Source: Geodermatophilus sp. DSM 45219
Lineage (GTDB): Bacteria > Actinomycetota > Actinomycetes > Mycobacteriales > Geodermatophilaceae
Direction of reading: 5' to 3'
Length of the DNA stretch: 64,000 nucleotides
Assembly: GCF_900104025.1 (NCBI RefSeq)
Contig: NZ_FNIQ01000002.1
Location: 186,001-250,000 of the forward strand
The position numbers and the translations under genes are program-made. This document shows positions 57,148 through 64,000 of this stretch, in pieces (position 1 is the stretch's first letter; every line of letters starts with the position of its first letter). Below the pieces are notes generated by a model, which was given only the letters and a program-made list of their open reading frames with translations, did no database searches and was not told the origin of the DNA.

Positions 57148-59907
57148 GTGACCACCCGCGATCCCCCGCGCATCGACGTGCTGGGCAGGACGGCGGAACG
57201 GCGCGTCCTGGCGGGTGTCATCGACACCGTGCGCAGTGGCCGGAGCGGCGTACTGGTGATCCGGGGTCAGGCAGGCATCGGCAAGACGACGTTGCTCGAC
57301 GACGCCGTCCGCGCCGTCCCTGTCCAGGTGTTGCGGGCTCGAGGCGTCCAGGCGGAGTCCGAGCTGCCCTTCGCCGCGCTCCACCAGCTCCTCCAGCCGA
57401 TCTTCCGGCACATCGAGACACTGCCGGCTCACCAGCGCCGGACGTTGCGGATCGCACTGGGCATGGAGTGCGGTCCGGACGGCGCCGCCCCCGGCGACAG
57501 GTTCCTCGTCGCCGTCGCAGTGCTCGGGGTCCTCGACGCGGCGGCCGAGGAGGCCCCGGTGGTGTGCCTGGTCGACGATGCGCAGTGGCTGGACCAGGCC
57601 TCGGCTGCCGCCCTGCTCTTCGTGGCCCGCAGGCTCGGCGCGGAACCGATCGGCATCCTCTTCGCCGTCCGGGAACCGGACCTGCGGGAGTTCCCGCCGA
57701 CCGACCTCCCCGAGCTGCGCGTCGAGGGGCTGGACGCGGAGGCAGCCGACACCCTGCTCGCCGAGCACACCGGGATCGCGATCGACGCCCGGGTCCGCAG
57801 CACGCTCGTGCGGTGGACCGGCGGCAACCCGCTGATGCTGGACCAGTTGCCGTCCCTCCTGTCACCTGATCAGTTGGCCGGCCGCAGTCCCCTCCCGACG
57901 CCTCTCCCGTTGCCTCGCTCGGTGGAGCGCCTGTTCACCGGTCAGGTGCGCGCGCTGCCCGACGGGACGCGGACCCTGCTCCTCGTCGCTGCGGCCGAGG
58001 ACGGCGGACGGCTGGATCGTGTGCTCGCCGCGGGGCGCGTCCTCGGCGTGCCGGACACCGCGCTGGAGCCCGCGGAACGGACCGGCCTCGTGGCGGTCCG
58101 TGCTGACGAGGTCGTCTTCGCCCACCCGCTCGTCCGGTCCGCGGCCTACCACGCCGCCACGAGCGTGGAACGCCGCCGGGCCCACCTGGCGCTCGCCCGG
58201 GCGGCGGCGGACACCGGGGACGTCGACCACCGCGCCTGGCACGTCGCCGCAGCCGCGCAGGGACCCGACGAGGACGTGGCCGCCGAACTGGAGTCGCTGG
58301 CGGTACGGGCCGGTGGCCGGGGTGGCCTCGAAGCGGCGACAGCCGCGCTGGAGCGCGCTGCGGAGCTGAGCCCGGACGGCGCCGCCCGCAGCCGTCGGTT
58401 GTTGTCGGCCGCACGGAGCGCGTGGCTGGCCGGTCAGCTGGGCCACGTCGCGGCACTGCTGCAGGTCGCCCGCCCCCTGGCCTCCCAACCGCTCGTTCTC
58501 GCCGACGTCGACCAGCTGAGGGGATGGCTGGAGTTCAGCGTCGGCGACCCTGGCGCGGCGTCCCGGATCCTCCTCGACGCGGCTCTCGAGGTCACGCCCT
58601 CGGATCCACGGCGGACACGGCGGATGCTGGCGGCGGTGGCCGAGTCCGCGTGGTTGGAGTCCGACCGCCCGCTGGCGGTGCGGATCCGTGAGGCGATGAC
58701 CGGGCTGCCCCCTCCGGACGACGTCCCGGACCGCTGGGCAGCAGACCTGCTCCGCGGCTTCCTCGCCTTCCTCGAGGGCGACGTGGCCGGGGCTGTCCGC
58801 GCGCTGGGCGTGGCCCTCCGCACGGCTCAGCACACCCAGGAGGAGCACCTGCTCCGGGACGCCGCCCAGCACGCCCTCTACCTCGGCGACGACGATGCCG
58901 CGCTGCGGCTCAGTGCCGGTGAGGTGGCACGGGCCCGCGCGCTGGGGGCGGCGGCAGAGCTGCTGTTCTCCCTCCCCCGCCTGGCTCACGCCGAACTCCT
59001 GCACGGCAACTGGACCGCTGCTGCTGCTGACGCCGCCGAGGCCGTGCGGCTGGCAGAGGCCACCGGCCAGCCCGGACTCGCCGCGCTCCCCCTGGCGTGG
59101 CTGTCCCTCGTCTCCTCCATGCGCGGCGCGCGGTCCGGTGCGGATGACCCCGCCGGCCGGCTGGAGGCGCTGGCCCGAGCACACGGACTGGGCGTGTTCC
59201 GGCTCCCGGCCCTGGAGATCCTGCGCTGGGGACGTGCGACGGAGAAGCTGGTCGCGGCTCGACCGGGCTCCGCCTACGTGCTGCTCGAAGGCCTTCGACA
59301 CCCTGTGGTCACCACCATGGCCGCCGTGGACCTGGTGGAGGCCGCGGTGCAGTCCGGACACCGGGACGTCGCGCAGCAGCGGCTGGCGAGGATGGAGACC
59401 CTCGCCGCCGCCACCGGCGCGCCGTGGGCGCTGGCGGTGGCTGCGCACGGCCGCGGCGTGCTGTCCGAGGGCGCGGTGGCGCAGGAGCACTTCGAGGAGG
59501 CGCTGCACCACCACGGGACCGCAGGCCGCCTGTTCGCGCGAGGCCGCACCCACCTGGCCTACGGGGAGGCCCTGCGGCGGGCTCGGCACCGGGTGGCTGC
59601 GCGCGGCCACCTGGCGGCCGCCCTCGACGTCTTCGACGCCCTGGGTGCCTCGCAGTGGACCGAGCGGACCCGCCTGGAGCTCCGGGCCTGCGGTGAATCC
59701 GCCGGACGACGCGACCCGTCGGCCCTCCTCGAGCTCACACCACAGGAGCTCCAGGTCGCTCGTTTCGTGGCCAGCGGCCTGCCGACCAGGGCCGTGGCCG
59801 CCCAGCTGTTCCTCAGCCCCCGCACCGTCGACTTCCACCTCCGCAACGTCTTCACCAAGCTCGGCATCAGCTCGCGAGCGCAGCTCGCCGCCCATCACCT
59901 CGGCTGA
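57148..59907 (+). CDS. LuxR-family ATPase regulator (LAL/MalT-like)
   Basis: A 919-residue regulator. The N-terminal NTPase has Walker A GQAGIGKT (40-47) and Walker B CLVDDAQWLD. A long middle region of helical (TPR-like) repeats follows. The C-terminal LuxR HTH is LELTPQELQVARFVASGLPTRAVAAQLFLSPRTVDFHLRNVFTKLGISSRAQLAAHHL. Such large ATP-binding LuxR regulators sense a ligand through the middle region and often control secondary metabolism or transport. The target is unknown. The GTG at 57148 (VTTRDPPRIDVLGRTAERR) is the first start before the conserved part. Confidence 0.92.
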   Translation: MTTRDPPRIDVLGRTAERRVLAGVIDTVRSGRSGVLVIRGQAGIGKTTLLDDAVRAVPVQVLRARGVQAESELPFAALHQLLQPIFRHIETLPAHQRRTLRIALGMECGPDGAAPGDRFLVAVAVLGVLDAAAEEAPVVCLVDDAQWLDQASAAALLFVARRLGAEPIGILFAVREPDLREFPPTDLPELRVEGLDAEAADTLLAEHTGIAIDARVRSTLVRWTGGNPLMLDQLPSLLSPDQLAGRSPLPTPLPLPRSVERLFTGQVRALPDGTRTLLLVAAAEDGGRLDRVLAAGRVLGVPDTALEPAERTGLVAVRADEVVFAHPLVRSAAYHAATSVERRRAHLALARAAADTGDVDHRAWHVAAAAQGPDEDVAAELESLAVRAGGRGGLEAATAALERAAELSPDGAARSRRLLSAARSAWLAGQLGHVAALLQVARPLASQPLVLADVDQLRGWLEFSVGDPGAASRILLDAALEVTPSDPRRTRRMLAAVAESAWLESDRPLAVRIREAMTGLPPPDDVPDRWAADLLRGFLAFLEGDVAGAVRALGVALRTAQHTQEEHLLRDAAQHALYLGDDDAALRLSAGEVARARALGAAAELLFSLPRLAHAELLHGNWTAAAADAAEAVRLAEATGQPGLAALPLAWLSLVSSMRGARSGADDPAGRLEALARAHGLGVFRLPALEILRWGRATEKLVAARPGSAYVLLEGLRHPVVTTMAAVDLVEAAVQSGHRDVAQQRLARMETLAAATGAPWALAVAAHGRGVLSEGAVAQEHFEEALHHHGTAGRLFARGRTHLAYGEALRRARHRVAARGHLAAALDVFDALGASQWTERTRLELRACGESAGRRDPSALLELTPQELQVARFVASGLPTRAVAAQLFLSPRTVDFHLRNVFTKLGISSRAQLAAHHLG

Positions 59908-60051
59908 CCGGTCCCACCGATCCCGGCATTTTCGCCGGTGCCTGCGGCTGCCGCCGGCTCCTGGCGTCGACCCGTCCGGTCGCACCACCCGAGGGGGCCG
60001 TCGTGACCACCGACCTCAAGCACGGACCCGCGATGATCAGGAGTTCCCGCG

Positions 60052-60566
60052 ATGATGGTCCTCGTCGTCCTGGCCGGCACGTACGTCCTCACGCGTCTGC
60101 TCCCCCGGCGGGGACGGTCACTGTCCTCATCTGACTCCGCGAGGGTCGCCATGACGACGGCCCTGACGTTCACCGGCGTCAGCCACCTCGCGCGGCCGGA
60201 GCCGTTCGTGCGCACCTGCCCGGGTTCGTGCCGGCACCCCGGCAGGTCGTCCTCGCCACGGGGATCCTCGAGTTGCTGCTCGGAACCGGGCTGGTCGCCC
60301 CCAGCCGCTGGCGCCGCGAGGTCGCCCTGGCACTCGCGGCCCATCTGGTGGCCGTGTTCCCCGCCAACGTCTACGTCGCCGTGGCCGGCGTCCGGGTGGA
60401 GGGTCTGCCCGGCGCCTCGCACCCCTGGCTGCGCCTGCCGCTCCAGGCCGTCTACGTCGCCTGGGCGTTCTGGGCGGTGCCCGGCTCGTGGGACCTGGCG
60501 CGCACCTGGGCGCGGCGGCTGCAGCGGGGCATCGCTGCCCGTCGACAGACCCTGACCCGCCGCTGA
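60052..60566 (+). pseudogene. DoxX-family membrane gene with a frameshift
   Basis: One frame from the ATG at 60052 reads MMVLVVLAGTYVLTRLLP, then TALTFTGVSHLARPEPFVR. The continuation is in a different frame: HLPGFVPAPRQVVLATGILE, then LGTGLVAPSRWRREVALALA, then VFPANVYVAVAGVRVEGLPG, ending at 60566. The two parts join perfectly if one base were added near 60211-60213. Together they form a four-helix DoxX/MauE-like protein. Either a real inactivating indel or a sequencing error explains it. Confidence 0.7.
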
Positions 60567-60789
60567 CGAGGCAGGCGCAGGCGAGCAGGTTGGCGAAGGC
60601 GCTCCCACTCCAGGCCTGCCCGAGCGTGTTCCGACCGGTCGCCACCGTCGAACCCCCGCCGACGAGGTCGAGAGCCAGCAGCCCCGCGACACCGGTCCGC
60701 AGCGCACCGCCGTCGTCCGCGTCGTCATGGACAGTCCCTCCCACGACGGATCTCCTCGACCACCACCGTGGACGTCTCCCGACGACCCG

Positions 60790-61239
60790 TCACCGGGACG
60801 AGCTCAGCTCCTCGTCGGCCGACGTCCTCGTCCGGTCCCGCACCAGACCGGCCCCGAGGGTGATCATCCCGGCCACGAGCACCACCGCCCCGACGTACGC
60901 CAGATTGACCAGTGCATTGGGCTCGGTCGCCGCGGGGTCGAGCACGGAGAGGAAGAAGGCCACCGGCAGGAGGATCGCCGCGGCCGGGAACGCCAGCCGG
61001 ACGAACCACCGCGCACGCTCGCCGAGCCGGGTCTCGTCGACGTAGCGGAGCGCCACCAGGGAGAGGATGAGCAGGACGCCGGCATGGGCGTGACCTGCCC
61101 GCCACAGGTCCTGGCGCAGCGGGTTGGCCTCGTAAGCAGGGTCGTACACCAGCAGGGAGAGGACGCTGACCCCGCCGATGACGACGGTGGGCATGACGAT
61201 GAGCAGTACGCCGGCCACCCGCCGAGAAGTCGTGGTCAC
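60790..61239 (-). CDS. Four-helix membrane protein of unknown function
   Basis: A 149-residue protein from a GTG at 61239 with GAGGTG five bases ahead. It has four membrane helices: RVAGVLLIVMPTVVIGGVSVL, HAGVLLILSLVALRYVD, LAFPAAAILLPVAFFLSVL and YVGAVVLVAGMITLGAGLV. A conserved-looking acidic turn RQDLWRAGHAHAGV carries several His that might bind a metal. No family was recognised. The C-terminal tail is short and charged. A longer frame upstream lacks support. Confidence 0.65.
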   Translation of the reverse strand: MTTTSRRVAGVLLIVMPTVVIGGVSVLSLLVYDPAYEANPLRQDLWRAGHAHAGVLLILSLVALRYVDETRLGERARWFVRLAFPAAAILLPVAFFLSVLDPAATEPNALVNLAYVGAVVLVAGMITLGAGLVRDRTRTSADEELSSSR

Positions 61240-61783
61240 CGGGCACCTCGCACATCGGGGGTCGAACGCAGCATGGCGGCCTCCCAGGCGCTCGAGGAAC
61301 GGACGTCCTGCCGACGATCCGGACAGGGCGAACCCGAACGTAGGGAGCTCCGCGTCCTCAGGTAACGGCGGAATTGCCGGGTTCGTGGGTCGGTGTCCGA
61401 GCTGGTGCACCGTCAGGGACCCGAGGGCTCCGTTGGTCTCTGCGACCCTCGGAACGCCCGCGCGATGCGTCGCGCCCGGATCAGCCCTGGATCAGTGCCG
61501 CGACGCGGTCGACAGCGCGGCGGCCGATGCCGGGGTGCACGAGCTGGTCGACGGTGAGCGTGATGGGAGGGTTCGCGTGACCGGGACGAGTCCTCCAGCA
61601 CGACGAGCCTGGTACGGAACGTGCGATCGGCGCTGTCCGAGCTCGGTGGACCGCTCCAGCGGAGCGCAGGGTCCCCCGTTGCACGGGCCGCGATGCCCGT
61701 TGCCCGGGCTCGGGGGGAGGAGCAGAGTGGGCCGCGCGGCGATGCCGCAGGGGCGTCGCCGTCACCCGGGGAGGAGTGGCGGC
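61240..61783. other. Intergenic 544 bp
   Basis: No gene can be supported. On the minus strand near 61481-61590 one frame reads PITLTVDQLVHPGIGRRAVD and then stops, which looks like a protein C-terminus without a body; it may be a remnant. No promoter element was identified with confidence. Confidence 0.4.
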
Positions 61784-62404
61784 ATGTACGCCCGAACCAC
61801 CACGATGCGAGTACGGCCCGAGGCCGTCGACGACCTCATCGCCTTCGTCCGCGACGACGTCATGCCGATGGTCACCGAGCTCGACGGCTGCGTCGGTCTC
61901 TCGGTCCTGAGCGATCGCGACACCGGTCGGTGCATCGTCACCAGTGCCTGGGAGACCGTGGACGCGATGCACGCGAGTGCTGGGCAGATCCGCGCGTCAC
62001 GGGAACGGGCAGCCGAGCGGTTCGGCGCCGTACCCGACGTCCAGGAATGGGAGATCGCCGTCCTGCACCGGGCACACCGGACCGGGGACGGCGCCTGTGC
62101 GCGGGTGACGTGGGCCCGGACCGACGCTGCGGGCCTGGACCGGGTCACCCACGCCTACCGGGAGAGCCTGATGCCCTGGTGGGAGGAGACGCCCGGATTC
62201 TGCAGCAACAGCCTCATGGTCGACCGCCGTGACGGCCGATGCGCCTCGGCAGTCGTGTTCGAGGACCGCGAGGCCATGGCGAACACCCGCGACCAGTTCA
62301 CGACCCTGCGCGAGGAGTTCTCGAGCCGGATGGGGGTGGAGATCCTCGAGGTCGCGGAGTTCGACCTCGCCCTGGCACATCTCCGGGTACCCGAGACCGT
62401 CTGA
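61784..62404 (+). CDS. Protein with two antibiotic-monooxygenase-like (ABM) modules
   Basis: A 206-residue tandem of two ferredoxin-like ABM units. Unit 1 (1-100) starts MYARTTTMRVRPEAVDDLIA with ELDGCVGLSVLSDRDTGRCIVTSAWET; unit 2 (105-205) has ARVTWARTDAAGLDRVTHAYRE, TPGFCSNSLMVDRRDGRCASAVVFED. The paired strands and helices repeat, consistent with an internal dimer. Function unknown; members include heme-degrading and quinone monooxygenases. The ATG follows GGGGAGGAG by 8 bases, a strong site. Confidence 0.83.
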   Translation: MYARTTTMRVRPEAVDDLIAFVRDDVMPMVTELDGCVGLSVLSDRDTGRCIVTSAWETVDAMHASAGQIRASRERAAERFGAVPDVQEWEIAVLHRAHRTGDGACARVTWARTDAAGLDRVTHAYRESLMPWWEETPGFCSNSLMVDRRDGRCASAVVFEDREAMANTRDQFTTLREEFSSRMGVEILEVAEFDLALAHLRVPETV

Positions 62405-62735
62405 CCGATCGCCCCGGCCGGTCCCCACGCCCTCCTCCACGACGGACGACGTCGGATCCCGATGGCCGTCGCGAGGTCTCGACGTGCGCGGTGCGCCTCG
62501 CTGGAGGCCGTGCTCACCGCGGCGACCCGCTCAGGGGATCGACGTCCGACCCGAGGGCCGCTCCGTCCGCCTCGCCCGTGCGGGCGGCCATCCCTGCCGC
62601 CCCCGCAGCCGCCACTGCGGTGACAGCGAGCGCCGAGACGGGCGGGAGGAGGCCTCGGGTGAGGGCACGGAACCCTGGGGAATCGCTCAGCTCACCTGTC
62701 CTGCGACCTCGCCCTCGGGCGACCAGGAGGCACCG
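62405..62735. other. Intergenic 331 bp
   Basis: No gene is supported. One minus-strand frame has a short Ala-rich hydrophobic run (PVSALAVTAVAAAGAAGMAA) but no start with a ribosome site, so it was not called. Confidence 0.4.
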
Positions 62736-63047
62736 ATGATGACAGTGGTGACCACGACCAGGCTGCTGCCGGGTGGAGAGGCGGAGTGGGACGCCGCGTT
62801 GCGAGCCCGGTTCGACTCCGCCCGTGAGCGGCCGGGTTGGATCTCCGGTCAGCTCCTCACCTCGGACGACGAGAGCTCGACCCGCGTGATCGTCGGGACC
62901 TGGCGCAGCCGCGAGGACTGGGAGGCGTGGCACTCCGATCCTGCGTTCCTCGATCAGCGAGCCACCCTGCAACGCCTGGAAGCGGAACCCAGCCACTCGG
63001 AGTGGTTCCGGGTGGTGGCCGACGCCCGCGCCGGCGACCGGGCCTGA
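62736..63047 (+). CDS. Antibiotic-monooxygenase-like (ABM) small protein
   Basis: A 103-residue single ABM unit: MMTVVTTTRLLPGGEAEWDA, ARERPGWISGQLLTSDDESS, IVGTWRSREDWEAWHSDPAF. A clear AGGAGG lies five bases ahead of the ATG at 62736 (eight from the second ATG at 62739). The fold often works as a dimer with an open heme- or quinone-binding pocket. It lies 331 bp after a two-module relative, so the two may share a role. Confidence 0.82.
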   Translation: MMTVVTTTRLLPGGEAEWDAALRARFDSARERPGWISGQLLTSDDESSTRVIVGTWRSREDWEAWHSDPAFLDQRATLQRLEAEPSHSEWFRVVADARAGDRA

Positions 63048-63428
63048 CGCCTCCGCGGGGGCCGACGGCCGGAGCGTTCGCCCCCGTGACGCCGTGACAC
63101 GCGGCCCCAGGTGCGACGGACCGTCGGGCCGGTCGATCCATGGGAACGGAGCCGCACCGCGCTCCTCCCCCACCGCGGGAGGGTCCGGGGGTCCTGGGGT
63201 CAGGAACTCGGGGTCGTCGCGTGTCAGGGCCTGCGAGGGTCCCGTGACACCCGCCTGGCACCCCGCGCCGTCCGTCCGGTGTCCGACTGATGGCCGACAG
63301 GCTGTCGCGGGGGTCGATGGGGGGACCCAGATCGGGCCAGGGAGCGGATCGCTTGTTGTTGCGCACGGACGTCGTCCGGTCTGTGCTGGACCTGCTCCGA
63401 CCGCGGAGCAGTCACGAGGGAGATCCCG
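63048..63428. other. Intergenic 381 bp with a hairpin
   Basis: No gene is supported. GTGTCAGGG (63221) and CCCGTGACAC (63241) can pair with a one-base bulge and might be a terminator or an operator for the transporter gene downstream. No other signal is clear. Confidence 0.4.
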
Positions 63429-64000
63429 ATGCCCCCCACCGCCGGCACGGCCCAGGTCTCATCCGTCCGTCGCGTCATCGTGGCCAGTCTCGTGGGCACC
63501 TCGCTCGAGTGGTACGACTTCTTCATCTACGGCACGGCCGCGGCCCTGGTGTTCAACCAGCTCTTCTTCCCCAGTTTCGACCCGCTGGTCGGCACGCTGC
63601 TCGCGTTCACGACGTACGCGGTCGGTTTCGTGGCCCGCCCGCTGGGCGGGATCGTCTTCGGCCACTACGGCGACAAGCTCGGCCGCAAGAACGTGCTCGT
63701 GGTGACGCTGCTGCTCATGGGCATCGCCACCTTCCTCATCGGCGTGCTGCCCACGTACGCGACGATCGGCGTGTGGGCCCCGGTCCTGCTGGTGGCGATG
63801 CGCTTCCTGCAGGGCCTCGGACTCGGCGGCGAGTGGGGCGGGGCCGTGCTGATGACGCTGGAGTCCGGCGCCGCGCACCGCCGCGGGCTGAACGCCAGCT
63901 GGCCCCAGGTCGGGGTGCCCATCGGGCTGCTGCTGGCCAACGGGGTGCTGTCGCTGATGGGCGCCGTCACCTCGGAGTCGGCCTTCGTCGACTGGGGGTG
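63429..64000 (+). CDS. MFS transporter, metabolite:H+ symporter (MHS) type, N-terminal part
   Basis: The frame starts at the ATG 63429 (AGGGAGATCCCG ahead) and runs 190 codons to the window edge without a stop. It begins MPPTAGTAQVSSVRRVIVAS, then GTSLEWYDFFIYGTAAALVF, and has the loop 2-3 motif GIVFGHYGDKLGRKNVL typical of MHS carriers (ProP, ShiA, KgtP type). Further segments are TFLIGVLPTYATIGVWAPVLL and RFLQGLGLGGEWGGAVLMTLE. Such transporters import small organic acids or osmolytes with H+. The C-terminal half is missing, so the substrate cannot be guessed. Confidence 0.9.
   Translation, partial: MPPTAGTAQVSSVRRVIVASLVGTSLEWYDFFIYGTAAALVFNQLFFPSFDPLVGTLLAFTTYAVGFVARPLGGIVFGHYGDKLGRKNVLVVTLLLMGIATFLIGVLPTYATIGVWAPVLLVAMRFLQGLGLGGEWGGAVLMTLESGAAHRRGLNASWPQVGVPIGLLLANGVLSLMGAVTSESAFVDWG

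Overview
The window comes from the chromosome of a very GC-rich actinobacterium. The Pup-proteasome system, mycothiol synthesis (mshC), Tat export genes, WYL-type PafBC regulators and frequent GTG starts with GTGA overlaps all point to Actinomycetia. Protein style suggests Geodermatophilaceae or a close relative, but this is inference and no 16S gene is present.

Bases 1 to about 40 kb form a conserved core whose order resembles the Mycobacterium tuberculosis Rv2089c-Rv2136c stretch. From left to right it holds: a PepE-like peptidase, a 5'-3' exonuclease, a DUF4333 membrane protein, the HelY-like helicase, a diacylglycerol-kinase-like gene, tatC, tatA, pafC, pafB, a DUF3866 gene and pafA. Then come prcA, prcB, an endonuclease VII-like gene, pup, dop, mpa/arc, trmI and a RecB-like Fe-S nuclease. 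An amidohydrolase and a HAD phosphatase follow, then metH, a PAC2 protein, a dGTPase-like gene, mshC, the SCO1664/DUF3090/histidine-phosphatase trio, a MarR/hydrolase pair, uppP, an aldo/keto reductase and a RecD-like helicase. Together they cover tagging (PafA), de-tagging (Dop), unfolding (Mpa) and degradation (PrcAB), the DNA-damage regulators PafBC, Tat export, methionine synthesis and thiol chemistry.

Bases 40-48.7 kb are ordinary metabolic and regulatory genes: a DUF2470 heme-utilisation-like gene with an IdeR-type iron box, a secreted peptidase, small conserved proteins, a methyltransferase, an SDR, a racemase, a LysR regulator, an M20 peptidase and a GGDEF protein. The block ends at a tRNA-Leu(GAG).

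Bases 48.8-63.4 kb are a plastic accessory zone. An exact 16-bp copy of the tRNA-Leu 3' end recurs 3.4 kb downstream, consistent with a small island. Inside it are an IS481-type remnant fused to a frameshifted hydrolase, a SnoaL gene, a MerR regulator and an epimerase. Beyond lie an ECF41-type sigma operon with its own consensus-like promoter, a glycosyltransferase, two broken DoxX-like genes, a LuxR-type ATPase regulator and two antibiotic-monooxygenase-like genes. An MFS/MHS transporter runs off the right edge.

A family of GC-rich palindromic elements is scattered between core genes (at least seven copies), with no fixed orientation relative to the genes.
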